In this document: piece after piece, positions 42,198 through 51,324 of the stretch | How the letters are laid out: each line of letters opens with the position of its first letter | How positions within the stretch are numbered: position 1 is the stretch's first letter | Assembly (NCBI GenBank): GCA_029262455.1 | Contig: JAJCZJ010000063.1 | Span: 62,001 to 126,000 of the forward strand | Origin: Deltaproteobacteria bacterium | GTDB taxonomy: Bacteria; Desulfobacterota; Binatia; HRBIN30; CADEER01 | DNA: 64,000 nucleotides | Direction: 5' to 3' | Notes under the pieces: model-generated | Told to the model about the DNA's origin: nothing | Database searches by the model: none | The model's input: the letters and a program-made list of their open reading frames with translations, nothing else | Program-made: the position numbers and the translations under genes

Positions 42198-43391
42198 ATG
42201 ACGCAGCCGGCGCTGAATGGCACCAGGATCCTAGCGTTTACTCAGCTCGGCGCCGGTCCATACGGGATGTCCCTGCTCGGCGACCTCGGCGCTGAGATTA
42301 TCAAGGTCGAAGACCCTCTGACCGGCGGCGACGAGGCACGCAACGTTCCCCCCTACGCCGACGACGGCGACAGCCTCTATTTCCAATCGCTCAACCGAAA
42401 CGCAAGATCGATCACCCTGAACCTCCGCGTCGACGCTGGGCGGCGCCTCTTGGCGCGACTCGCCAAGAAGTGCGACGCGGTCTACGCAAATCCGCGTGGG
42501 GACCTCCCGTCCAAGCTCGGTCTCGACTACGCCAACCTCAAAGACGTCAATCCCCGCATCGTGTGCTGTTCGCTCACCGGCTACGGCCGCAGCGGTCCGC
42601 GGCACGCCGAGCCCGCTTACGACTACATGCTGCAAGGCATCGCGGGCTACATGAGCGTCACCGGCGATTCGGACAATCCGCCGACCAAAGCTGGAGTCTC
42701 CATCATTGACTTTGCGGGTGGTATTATGTCGGCATTGGGACTGACCGTCGGACTGCTTCGCGCACGTGAAACCGGCCTCGGCGGAGACGTCGACGTGAGC
42801 TTACTCGACACCGCGATCTCGATGCTGAATTACCTCGCCTGCTGGAACCTCACTCACGGAGCCGAACCGCAAAGACTCGCAGACTCGGCCCACCCTTCGC
42901 TCGTACCGGCACAGAACTTCCCTACCTCGGACGGCTACATCGTCATCATGTGCATGAAAGAAAAGTTCTGGCAGCGTCTCGCGACGCGCATGGAACGTCC
43001 CGATCTCGCAGACGATCCGCGTTTCGAGACGCTGGCGGCACGCTACGAAAACCGAGAACTTCTCGTCCCTCTACTCAAAGCCGAGTTCGCCAAGCTGACG
43101 ACGTCACAGTGGATCGAACGACTGCGCGGCTACGTCCCATGCGCGCCAGTCAACAACGTCTCCGCCGCTATGCAAGACGAACAAGTCCTGCACCGCGAAA
43201 TGGTCGTGGAGTACGAACATGAGACCTTCGGCACACTCCGCCAGGTTGGCTCTCCTCTAAAAATCATGGACACGACGCCCGTGTACGGGCCCGCGTCCAG
43301 ACTCGGCGCCGACACCGACGCGATCTTGCGCGACCTACTGAAGATGAGCGATGAAGAGATTCAGACCTTGCGGAGCGAGAAGGCAATATAA
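42198..43391 (+). CDS. CaiB/BaiF-family (class III) CoA transferase
   Basis: 397 residues, moves CoA between carboxylic acids through an aspartyl-CoA intermediate. Family blocks: LGAGPYGMSLLGDLGAEIIK, NRNARSITLNLR, LDYANLKDVNPRIV and YDYMLQGIAGYMSVTGD; the likely catalytic Asp lies in VSIIDFAGG. ATG 42198 follows GAGGT by 7 bases. It starts an operon with two acyl-CoA dehydrogenases (gap of 2 bp to the first), so it probably activates the acid those enzymes desaturate (inference). Confidence 0.93.
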   Translation: MTQPALNGTRILAFTQLGAGPYGMSLLGDLGAEIIKVEDPLTGGDEARNVPPYADDGDSLYFQSLNRNARSITLNLRVDAGRRLLARLAKKCDAVYANPRGDLPSKLGLDYANLKDVNPRIVCCSLTGYGRSGPRHAEPAYDYMLQGIAGYMSVTGDSDNPPTKAGVSIIDFAGGIMSALGLTVGLLRARETGLGGDVDVSLLDTAISMLNYLACWNLTHGAEPQRLADSAHPSLVPAQNFPTSDGYIVIMCMKEKFWQRLATRMERPDLADDPRFETLAARYENRELLVPLLKAEFAKLTTSQWIERLRGYVPCAPVNNVSAAMQDEQVLHREMVVEYEHETFGTLRQVGSPLKIMDTTPVYGPASRLGADTDAILRDLLKMSDEEIQTLRSEKAI

Positions 43392-43393
43392 CC

Positions 43394-44557
43394 GTGAACT
43401 TCTCCTATACAACCAAAGAAACGGAGTTCCGTCTCGAGCTACGCGCTTGGCTGAACGCCAACGTTCCCCGGGGCCTCCAGCCTTCGACTCTCGAGGAGGA
43501 AGCCGAATACCTGACGGCATGGCAGCGCCAGCTCTTTGATGCCGGATGGGCTGCCGTTCACTGGCCGAGCGAATACGGCGGACGCGGCGCTTCTCTAACC
43601 GAACAGGCAATCTTTCAGGAAGAGATGGCCCGGGCGCGCGCCCCCCAAATGATGAATCGAGTCGGCATCAATCTGGTCGGCCCCACATTGATCCAGCACG
43701 GGACCGCTGCACAGAAGGATCGCTATCTCGCAAAGATTCTGAGCTGCGAAGAGATTTGGTGCCAGCTCTATTCCGAACCAGACGCCGGCTCAGATCTCGC
43801 TTCCCTGCGAACTCGCGCCGACGCCCGCGGCGACGACTTCCTTATCAACGGCCAAAAGGTCTGGACCAGCTATGCTCAGTTCGCCGCTTTCGGAATCCTC
43901 TTGGCGCGAACGGACACCAAGGTGGCGAAGCACAAGGGCATCAGCTGCCTCATTGCCGATATGCATGCGCCTGGAATCACCATTCGCCCACTGCGACAAA
44001 TCACCGGGAGCGCAGAGTTCAGCGAGACGTTCTTCGACAACGTCAGTATCCCTCGCAACTCCCTCATCGGAGATGAAAACGCCGGCTGGCGGGTCGCCAG
44101 CACAACTCTTGCCCATGAGCGCGGGACATCCTTTCCCTTCAAGGAACAGGTCCTTCACCGGATCTACGCCGACGAACTTCGAGACCTACTGACCCACAAC
44201 AGCGCGACCAACGATGCCGTCACGCGGCAGCGCTACGCGGCGCGGTTCATCGAGGTCGAGATCATGCGCCTCCACAACTGCCGCATGATGACTCGCCTCT
44301 CGAAGGGCGAGCTTCCCGGACCGGAAAGCTCCATCGTGAAACTCTTCTGGGCGGACCTGACGAAACACATGGGTGAGCTTTCCCTCGATGCGAATGGCCC
44401 CGCATCCCAATTGGCCGTCGGCGACAGCCGCGTACCCGGAAACGGCAAGTGGCAGCAACGCATGCTGTGGTCCCGCTGCGGCAGCATCGCGGGCGGAACC
44501 TCCGAGATTCAACGCAACATCATCGCGCAGAGACTTCTCGGACTACCGCGGGAGTAA
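43394..44557 (+). CDS. Acyl-CoA dehydrogenase family protein (first paralogue)
   Basis: 387 residues, FAD enzyme introducing a C=C bond into an acyl-CoA. Family signatures WCQLYSEPDAGSDLASLRT, GQKVWTSYAQFA and C-terminal GGTSEIQRNIIAQRLLGLPR are present. GTG start 43394, 2 bp after the CoA-transferase stop. It belongs to the large environmental ACAD group that acts on branched, ring or steroid side-chain substrates rather than straight chains (family knowledge). The downstream gene is a close paralogue, so they may form a heteromer. Confidence 0.93.
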   Translation: MNFSYTTKETEFRLELRAWLNANVPRGLQPSTLEEEAEYLTAWQRQLFDAGWAAVHWPSEYGGRGASLTEQAIFQEEMARARAPQMMNRVGINLVGPTLIQHGTAAQKDRYLAKILSCEEIWCQLYSEPDAGSDLASLRTRADARGDDFLINGQKVWTSYAQFAAFGILLARTDTKVAKHKGISCLIADMHAPGITIRPLRQITGSAEFSETFFDNVSIPRNSLIGDENAGWRVASTTLAHERGTSFPFKEQVLHRIYADELRDLLTHNSATNDAVTRQRYAARFIEVEIMRLHNCRMMTRLSKGELPGPESSIVKLFWADLTKHMGELSLDANGPASQLAVGDSRVPGNGKWQQRMLWSRCGSIAGGTSEIQRNIIAQRLLGLPRE

Positions 44558-44631
44558 GCGACACAGATGAAGAAAGTCGCGCAAGGACCACTCCCCAGCC
44601 CCGCCGCATCGTTCGACTTCGGGGGACTCCA

Positions 44632-45810
44632 GTGGATTTGAGCTTTAGTCCAGAAGAGGAGAGCTTCCGCGGCGAGCTGCGCAGCTGGCTGCAAGACAAC
44701 GTCAGCAGCGAGGTAACCTCCGAGTTCGCCAGCCTGGAAGAGGAGTTCCGCGTCCTAGTGAACTGGCAAAAGCGCCTCTACTCCGGCGGGTGGGTCGGGG
44801 TTCACTGGCCGCGCGAGTACGGTGGTCGCGGAGCGACCATGGTCGAAAACTTCATTCTCCAAGAAGAATTCGGCCGCGCTCAAGCTCCCGAAATCGTCGG
44901 CCGCATCGGAATCAATCTGGTCGGGCCCACGATGATTGCGCACGGCACCGAAGCGCAGAAACGACGCCACCTAAACAAAATTCTAGCCGCCGAGGAGATC
45001 TGGTGCCAACTCTTCTCCGAGCCCAACGCAGGATCCGATCTCTCTTCACTGCGCTGCCGTGCCGAACGCGAGGGCAACGACTTCGTGATCAACGGTCAGA
45101 AGACGTGGACCAGCTACGCGCAGTTCGCGGACTGGGGTGTCCTCCTAGCCCGCACCGACCCGCAAGCGTCCAAGTCCCGCGGCATCTCCTTCCTGATCGT
45201 CGACATGAAGAGTCCCGGCGTCACGGTCCGACCACTGCGGCAGATGACCGGCAGCCAGGAATTCAACGAGGTATTCCTAGAAGATGTTCGCATTCCCGTC
45301 GAGAACCTCGTCGGCGAGATGAACCAAGGTTGGCAGATCGCGCAGACGACCCTAAGCCATGAGCGAGGGACTTCACCGCGCCAATTGGTGATTCACCACA
45401 TATTGCTCGACGCCCTAGTGCAGCTGGCGCACAACACGCCACGCGGCGAAACGACCGCCGCCAACGACCCCATCATACGACAAAAGATCGCAGCCGTGTT
45501 TTCCGAGGTCGAAATCTTCAAGCTACACAACTGGCGTACGCTGACCCAGATACGCCGCAACGGAAAACCGGGACCCGAAAGCTCGATGGTCAAGCTATTC
45601 TGGAGCGAAATGAGCCAACGACTCCACGATGTAGCGATCGAGATCCTCGGGCCCCACGCCGTCCATTGGATGGGTGCGCCACGCGCCGAGTGGAACGGAC
45701 GATGGCTCCGCTCCTACCAATACTACCGCGCCGCAACGATCTTCGCAGGCACCTCAGAAGTGCAGCGCAACATCATCGCGCAGCGTGTACTAGGCCTACC
45801 CAGGGGGTAG
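44632..45810 (+). CDS. Acyl-CoA dehydrogenase family protein (second paralogue)
   Basis: 392 residues; aligns along its whole length with the preceding enzyme (WCQLFSEPNAGSDLSSLRC, GQKTWTSYAQFADWGVLLAR, GTSEVQRNIIAQRVLGLPRG). Start GTG 44632 (VDLSFSPEEESFRGELRSW) with GGGGGA 5 bases upstream; the frame extends further up inside the previous gene but that part is not ACAD-like. The pair arose by tandem duplication and, as with ChsE-type heteromeric dehydrogenases, may work together (inference). Confidence 0.92.
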   Translation: MDLSFSPEEESFRGELRSWLQDNVSSEVTSEFASLEEEFRVLVNWQKRLYSGGWVGVHWPREYGGRGATMVENFILQEEFGRAQAPEIVGRIGINLVGPTMIAHGTEAQKRRHLNKILAAEEIWCQLFSEPNAGSDLSSLRCRAEREGNDFVINGQKTWTSYAQFADWGVLLARTDPQASKSRGISFLIVDMKSPGVTVRPLRQMTGSQEFNEVFLEDVRIPVENLVGEMNQGWQIAQTTLSHERGTSPRQLVIHHILLDALVQLAHNTPRGETTAANDPIIRQKIAAVFSEVEIFKLHNWRTLTQIRRNGKPGPESSMVKLFWSEMSQRLHDVAIEILGPHAVHWMGAPRAEWNGRWLRSYQYYRAATIFAGTSEVQRNIIAQRVLGLPRG

Positions 45811-46066
45811 GCGCTACGCGCCGCGTCCCAAAGTCGCTCCGCTCCCGTCCCAAGCGGGCTGCGCTCCGCGTCCCAAACTCGCTCCGCTCCCGTCCCAAGC
45901 GGGCTGCTGCAGCCTCGAGACCCCGCGAAGCGTTGGGACCGCGAAGCGTTGGGACCGCCGAAGGCGTTGGGACCGCCGAAGGCGTTGGGACCGCCGAAGG
46001 CGTTGGGACCGCGAAGCGTTGAGACAGGCGAAGCGTTGGGACCGCCGAAGGCGTTGGCGAAGCCTT
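45811..46066. repeat. GTCCCAA/TTGGGAC heptamer/hairpin repeat block B
   Basis: Fills the gap between convergent genes. First part: hairpin GGCGC-TAC-GCGCC, then two copies (45822-45861, 45867-45906; one mismatch) of a 40-bp unit with GTCCCAA heptamers. Second part: TTGGGAC (the reverse complement heptamer) at 45933, 45949, 45967, 45985, 46003 and 46036, plus one variant at 46019. These alternate with mini-hairpins GCGAAGC or GCCGAAGGC, giving 16- or 18-bp periods. The two halves are therefore inverted and could fold on each other. Confidence 0.85.
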
Positions 46067-47047
46067 CTAGAATTCGATGACGGCGTCGGGATCGCCATCG
46101 AGTTTCACGCTGTCGACGAAACGAATCAGATTCTCTGTGCTGTGCATGAGCAGCGAATAGGTCCTGCACCCATGACCGAAGAAGCGCACGCCGGTTAGAA
46201 ACCCGTCGGTCACGCCGGTCGCGGCGAAGAGAAGGTCGGGCCCTGGAGCCAGATCCCTTTCGTTGTAGATTCGTGAGAGATCGGTAATTCCCATCTTGCG
46301 GAACCGTTCATCGTCTTGGTCGTCACGAGCAGGTACCAATCTGCCCTGCATGTGGCCATTCAGGCAACGCAACGCGGCCGCCGCCAACACGCCCTCTGGA
46401 GCACCACCGGTTCCCATCACGGCGTGCACATTTGTACGCCGCACAGCCGCACTGATTCCAGCAGACAGATCCCCATCGCCGATCAGCTTGATCCGGGCTC
46501 CGGCACTGCGGATGTCCTCGATGAGCTTCTCGTGCCTTTCGCGATCCAGTACGATGACGACGAGGTCTTTCACCTTGCGTCCGAGACTCTTGGCGATTGC
46601 TTCGAGGTTCTCTTTCACGGTTGCATCGAGATGAACACGGCCCTTGGCTGCCGGACCGACGATAATCTTCTCCATGTAACAATCGGGGGCGTGCAGTAGG
46701 CCACCCTTGTTGGACGCGGCGAGAACCGCGATCGCATTCGGTGTGCCGAGGGCGCACAGATTGGTCCCTTCGAGCGGATCGACGGCGATATCGACCTCGA
46801 CATCTTCTTCTCTGCCGCGCCCGACCGACTCGCCGATATACAACATCGGCGCTTCATCACGCTCGCCCTCGCCGATCACCACCGTCCCACGCATGGGGAG
46901 GGTATCCATCGCCTTGCGCATCGCCTCGACCGCCACCCGATCGGAATTATGCCGATCGCCTTGCCCCATCGTCCGCGCACAGGCGATGGCGGCAGTCTCG
47001 ACGACATTGAGGAACTCGCGCGAAAGTCCGTCCAAAATTGGTACCAT
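46067..47047 (-). CDS. glpX: Fructose-1,6-bisphosphatase class II
   Basis: 326 residues; gluconeogenic phosphatase. Metal and substrate motifs [46 protein letters not shown] and [16 protein letters not shown] are intact. ATG 47047; a G-rich stretch (CGGGGG) precedes it. Class II enzymes are common in Gram-positives, Deltaproteobacteria and many MAGs, and indicate gluconeogenic growth, in keeping with acid/CoA catabolism here. Convergent with the ACAD operon across repeat block B. Confidence 0.95.
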   Translation of the reverse strand: MVPILDGLSREFLNVVETAAIACARTMGQGDRHNSDRVAVEAMRKAMDTLPMRGTVVIGEGERDEAPMLYIGESVGRGREEDVEVDIAVDPLEGTNLCALGTPNAIAVLAASNKGGLLHAPDCYMEKIIVGPAAKGRVHLDATVKENLEAIAKSLGRKVKDLVVIVLDRERHEKLIEDIRSAGARIKLIGDGDLSAGISAAVRRTNVHAVMGTGGAPEGVLAAAALRCLNGHMQGRLVPARDDQDDERFRKMGITDLSRIYNERDLAPGPDLLFAATGVTDGFLTGVRFFGHGCRTYSLLMHSTENLIRFVDSVKLDGDPDAVIEF

Positions 47048-47241
47048 GGAACCCCCGAAAAGCTGTGGCCGAGAATCCGGCCTAAGAGAACAATCGTTCG
47101 AATGTATCCCGCATTATTCATGAATCTCAAGCCACTCTCGCCGACTCAGTCCTCGCCCTCTATTGGAGTCGTGGCCGGCAGCCTTCCAACCCCAGGGGGT
47201 CGCGCCTTTGACAATGCCGGTAGACCGCGGTTTCTGGAGCT

Positions 47242-48438
47242 ATGAGCACTCTTCCTCTGGAGGGAGTCCGGATCCTGGACATCGGCACCCGCATCGCCGC
47301 ACCGTTTGCGGCAACCCTGCTGGCTGATTTCGGTGCAGACGTCATCAAGGTCGAGCTCCCTGGACGCGGCGACTTCATGCGGAATATCGGACCATTCGAC
47401 GACGGCTACTCTCTATGGTGGTCGGTCGAAGGGCGCAATAAAAAGTCGATCACCCTCGATCTTCGAAAGCCGAAAGGCCGCGCGCTTTTTCTCGAGCTGG
47501 TCGAAAAGAGCGATGTCGTGGTTGAAAACTTTCGCCCGGGGACGCTCGAGAATTGGCACCTAGGGTACGATGAACTCTCGGAGATCAACCCCGGGATCAT
47601 CCTGACGAGAGCCTCGGTCTACGGCCAAAGCGGCCCCTACAGTCGCCGTCCGGGACTTGATCGCAATGGAATCAGCTTCAGTGGGTTACTCTACCTGACG
47701 GGGTACCCGGACCGCCCCCCCGTGCGGCCGGGTATTATCATCGCTGATTACCTCACCGGAGTCTTCAACGCGTTGTCGATCATGATGGCTCTCTACCATC
47801 GCGACATGCACAAAGGCGGCGGTCAGTCCGTCGATCTGACGCTCTATGAGTCACTCTTTAGGATTCTCGAGCACACTCTGCCGGCCTACGACAAACTGGG
47901 GATTGTCCGCGAGCGGGCCGGCAACCGTCTGCGCAACTCGGCCCCGCTCGACAACTGGGAGACATCGGACGGTGAGTATATTTCGATCGCCGCACCTGGC
48001 GATCAACTATTCCCCAGGCTGGCCAAGGCCATGGGACGCGAGGATTTGGTCGAGGACCCACGCTTTGCAACGCTAGCGCAGAGGGCGGCCAACGGAGACG
48101 AGATCAACCAAATCGTAGCGGAGTGGTGTCGACAACACTCGGCTGCAGAAATCGAGGCGATCATGGTCGAACAAGACGTCCCCGTGGCCCGAGCCCTCAA
48201 TATCGCGGACATCGTCGCCGACCCGCACTACCAAGCACGAGAGAGCTACGTCACCGTCGACGACCCGGTCGCGGGCCCAATCAAACAACCCGCGGTGTAC
48301 CCGCGCCTGTCAAAAACTCCAGGAGAAATCCGCCGCCCGGCCCCGCGCCTCGGCGAGCACAATGCCGAAGTCTATGAGGATCTACTGGGGCTGAGCGCGG
48401 CCAGGATGCAGGAACTCCGAGACGAGGGGGTTATCTGA
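47242..48438 (+). CDS. CaiB/BaiF-family CoA transferase (second)
   Basis: 398 residues. Family blocks FAATLLADFGADVIKVELPG, GRNKKSITLDLR, VVENFRPGTLENWHLGYDEL and ARASVYGQSGPY-like; a likely catalytic Asp lies in IIIADYLTGVFN. ATG 47242 follows GGAGCT. About 35-40% like the other CoA transferase by eye, so a different substrate. It precedes the Mla-type lipid transporter by 58 bp on the same strand. Confidence 0.93.
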   Translation: MSTLPLEGVRILDIGTRIAAPFAATLLADFGADVIKVELPGRGDFMRNIGPFDDGYSLWWSVEGRNKKSITLDLRKPKGRALFLELVEKSDVVVENFRPGTLENWHLGYDELSEINPGIILTRASVYGQSGPYSRRPGLDRNGISFSGLLYLTGYPDRPPVRPGIIIADYLTGVFNALSIMMALYHRDMHKGGGQSVDLTLYESLFRILEHTLPAYDKLGIVRERAGNRLRNSAPLDNWETSDGEYISIAAPGDQLFPRLAKAMGREDLVEDPRFATLAQRAANGDEINQIVAEWCRQHSAAEIEAIMVEQDVPVARALNIADIVADPHYQARESYVTVDDPVAGPIKQPAVYPRLSKTPGEIRRPAPRLGEHNAEVYEDLLGLSAARMQELRDEGVI

Positions 48439-48496
48439 ATCCTTACCAGATCAGCCAGCACTCGCCCCGCACCGCTTCATGGAGTAGATTCGCGGC

Positions 48497-49618
48497 GTGG
48501 CTTCCGAAACCGGGTACCAGCTGTTGGCCAGTCAGGTCGCCGACGCTATTTCGATCGCGATCGTCGGCCGCGTCGAGATCGGCAATATCCAAAACCTACT
48601 GACCGACCTGACCGACCTGATCGGGGAAACTCGCAGGGCGCTCCTCGACCTTTCGGGAGTCACTTACTTTGATAGCGGTGGCGGAGCTCTGCTGCTGCAA
48701 CTGCGCCAGAGGCTGGGGGAACGCGGTGCCAGCTTCGAGGTGACGCATTCTACACCCGACATCGATGGCTTTTTGCGGCTTGTAGACGAGGAAAGTCTCC
48801 TGGCTCCGTCCAAAGTTCCCGCACCGCGGACACCCGTGCTCGTTCGCCTCGGAGGGACGGCAATCGGCTGGACAGCCGACGCCGCCGAGACCGTTCGATT
48901 TGCCGGTGAGGTCGTTCTCGGCATTGGCGACGCGATTCGCCACCCGACCCGCATCCGCTGGAAAGACACTTGGGAGTATATGGCTCGCGCCGGCCAAGAT
49001 GCCTTACCCATCGTCGCGTTGATCAGTTTCCTCATGGGACTGATCACAGCGTTTCAGGCGGCCGTTCAGCTCCAACAATTTGGCGCCGATATCTACGTCG
49101 CCAATCTCGTCGGCCTGTCGATCACACGCGAATTGGGACCGCTCATGACCGCAATTATCGCCGCTGGCCGGTCCGGAGCCGCATTCGCCGCTGAAATCGG
49201 GACGATGAAAGTATCGGAAGAAGTTGACGCACTATCGGCGATGGGGCTCGATCGAACGCGTTTCTTGGTGACGCCCAAGATCATCGCGCTGCTGGCGATG
49301 CTACCGTGCCTGACCCTCTTCGCGGATCTCGTGGGTATTCTCGGGGGCCTGTTCGTCGCCAACGTCGGACTGGATATCCCCACCCAGGTCTACTTCCGCC
49401 AGATGTCCCTGTTCATGTCGTTCACAGACATCCAGATCGGCCTCATTAAGAGCGTCGTCTTTGCGATCTTGATCGCAGGAGTCGGATGTCTGCGCGGCTT
49501 TCAAGCTGAAGAAGGCGCCGAGAGCGTCGGGCGGATCACCACCTCCGCCATCGTTTCCAGCATCTTTGCCATCGTCGTCGCCGATGCGATCTTCACGGTG
49601 TTGTTCCATGACTGGTGA
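48497..49618 (+). CDS. mlaE: MlaE-type lipid ABC permease with N-terminal STAS domain
   Basis: 373 residues. Residues about 10-100 form a STAS domain (RRALLDLSGVTYFDSGGGAL), the function of separate MlaB in E. coli. The rest is the MlaE permease with the signature ELGPLMTAIIAAGRSGAAFA then EIGTMKVSEEVDALSAMG, and five or so membrane helices. GTG start 48497. Forms an operon with ATPase, Mce protein and lipoprotein (overlap 11 bp with mlaF). Moves phospholipid, sterol or other lipids across the envelope. Confidence 0.93.
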   Translation: MASETGYQLLASQVADAISIAIVGRVEIGNIQNLLTDLTDLIGETRRALLDLSGVTYFDSGGGALLLQLRQRLGERGASFEVTHSTPDIDGFLRLVDEESLLAPSKVPAPRTPVLVRLGGTAIGWTADAAETVRFAGEVVLGIGDAIRHPTRIRWKDTWEYMARAGQDALPIVALISFLMGLITAFQAAVQLQQFGADIYVANLVGLSITRELGPLMTAIIAAGRSGAAFAAEIGTMKVSEEVDALSAMGLDRTRFLVTPKIIALLAMLPCLTLFADLVGILGGLFVANVGLDIPTQVYFRQMSLFMSFTDIQIGLIKSVVFAILIAGVGCLRGFQAEEGAESVGRITTSAIVSSIFAIVVADAIFTVLFHDW

Positions 49619-50390
49619 TACGGCGATCCGGGTTGAGGATCTCGTGGCCCGCTACGGCGACAACACCATCCTCGATGGCGTATCGTGCGAAGTGCGCAAA
49701 GGCGAAATCTTTGTCGTCGTCGGAGGCTCGGGGTGCGGCAAGACGACTCTGCTTCGGCACATGATCGGCCTGCGTAAGCCCGCCGCCGGGCGTATCCTTG
49801 TCGGCGACGATGACATCACGAACCTCGACGAGGACGGACTGCGAAGCGTACAGAGACGGCTCGGCGTCACCTTCCAGGCGGGAGCTCTGTTTGGCTCGCT
49901 GACGCTGGGCGAGAACATCGCACTCCCCCTGCACGAGTACACAAGCCTGCCCCCCGACACCATCGACTTGCTCGTCCGGATCAAGCTCGACATGGTAAGT
50001 CTTGGAGGGTTCGAAGATTTCAGGATTTCAGAGTTGTCGGGGGGTATGAAAAAGCGGGCGGCGCTGGCCCGCGCAATGGCCCTCGATCCCGCGATTTTGT
50101 TCTTCGACGAGCCTTCGGCCGGTCTCGACCCGATCACCTCCGCAGAACTCGACGATCTGATCGTTCAGATCAACAAGAGCCTCGGCACGACGATGGTCGT
50201 CATCTCTCACGAGCTACCCAGTATCTTCACAATTGCCGATCGGATCATTATGTTGGACGGAAAGTCCCACCGCATCATCGCCGAGGGCGACCCGCGCGAG
50301 CTTCGCGACCACGCGATCGATCCTGTCGTGCACTCGTTTTTCAATCGCAAATCCGAGCACAGCGAGGGATCCCAGCAAGATGGCATCTGA
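49608..50390 (+). CDS. mlaF: MlaF-type lipid transport ATPase
   Basis: 260 residues; Walker A VVGGSGCGKTTLLRH, signature LSGGMKKRAALARAMA, Walker B PAILFFDEPSAGLDP and switch His in VVISHELPS. The GMKKR variant is typical of MlaF/Mkl ATPases. Starts at ATG 49608 inside the end of mlaE and ends 11 bp inside mlaD, so translation is coupled throughout. Confidence 0.94.
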   Translation: MTGDTAIRVEDLVARYGDNTILDGVSCEVRKGEIFVVVGGSGCGKTTLLRHMIGLRKPAAGRILVGDDDITNLDEDGLRSVQRRLGVTFQAGALFGSLTLGENIALPLHEYTSLPPDTIDLLVRIKLDMVSLGGFEDFRISELSGGMKKRAALARAMALDPAILFFDEPSAGLDPITSAELDDLIVQINKSLGTTMVVISHELPSIFTIADRIIMLDGKSHRIIAEGDPRELRDHAIDPVVHSFFNRKSEHSEGSQQDGI

Positions 50391-51324
50391 CACGCGCAAG
50401 TTGCAGGTCGGCGTATTCGTCCTCGGAGCCGCAGCAATCGCCACAAGTGCGGCAATCTGGCTCGGCGCGAATCGCTTTTTCGCGGACGAAGTCATTATGG
50501 TGACCTACTTCGCCGAGTCGGTTCAAGGACTCGATCCTGGCTCAGACATCAAGTACCGCGGGGTCCCAGCCGGCCGCGTCTACGCCATTGAGATCGCCCC
50601 CGACGAAAAGCTGATCGAGGTCGTGATGCACGTGAAAACGTCCGTCGCAACACTCATCCGCAATGACGACACTCTGCGTGCACGCCTCGAGCTCGCCGGG
50701 ATTACCGGACTGCGGTACGTCGAGATCGACCATCAGTCGGGAGACGGTTTGCGCAAGTCTCCGGCGCTGGAATTCTCACCCGCCTACGAGGTCGTCTCCT
50801 CGACGCCGTCGAGCTTTTCGGCGATCCAGGAGGGGCTTGGGGCCATCTACGACAATGTCATGGCGGTAGACTTCGAGGGCATCTCGAACGACATCCGTAC
50901 CACCCTCAACGCCGCTGACCAATTCTTGCGGGACGATCGCATGCAGCGACTCTTGTCGAGCCTTGCTGATCTCTCCGAGTCGGCTGCTCGTGTCACCCGC
51001 AACGTCGAAAAAATTACAGAAGGGGTCGAGGTAGCGCCGGCAATCGAAGAGCTGCAGCGGATCACGGCAGAAGCGCGCGGCTTTCTCCAAGAGCTCCGCC
51101 AACAGGATCTCGGCGAACAGATCCGAGGGACCCTCTCTGACTTTGGAGGGGTCGCGAGATCAACCAAGAATTTCCTTAGCGGGCTTCAAGATTCGATCCA
51201 AAAACTCGATCAGTCACTCGAAAACTTCGAATCCCTGACCGACGACCTATCGAGCCACCCCTCGCAGCTTCTCTTCTCGAAACCTCCGCCACCGCGCCGG
51301 CCGCACGACAGGAGCGGCCGATGA
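50380..51324 (+). CDS. mlaD: MlaD/Mce-domain lipid-binding protein
   Basis: 314 residues: one N-terminal membrane helix (about 9-30), a single MCE domain (about 38-118, VQGLDPGSDIKYRGVPAGRV), and a long helical region (about 150-290) with heptad Leu/Ile, which may form a tube-like coiled coil as in PqiB/YebT. ATG 50380 is used; the longer frame lies over mlaF. It would bridge inner and outer membranes for lipid transfer. The Pro/Arg-rich C-terminus overlaps the next gene's ATG by 4 bp. Confidence 0.92.
   Translation: MASDTRKLQVGVFVLGAAAIATSAAIWLGANRFFADEVIMVTYFAESVQGLDPGSDIKYRGVPAGRVYAIEIAPDEKLIEVVMHVKTSVATLIRNDDTLRARLELAGITGLRYVEIDHQSGDGLRKSPALEFSPAYEVVSSTPSSFSAIQEGLGAIYDNVMAVDFEGISNDIRTTLNAADQFLRDDRMQRLLSSLADLSESAARVTRNVEKITEGVEVAPAIEELQRITAEARGFLQELRQQDLGEQIRGTLSDFGGVARSTKNFLSGLQDSIQKLDQSLENFESLTDDLSSHPSQLLFSKPPPPRRPHDRSGR

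Noticed and set aside
45811-46066. CRISPR array
   Set aside because: Periods of 16-18 bp with spacers that are themselves repeats; no 25-40 bp unique spacers and no cas genes.
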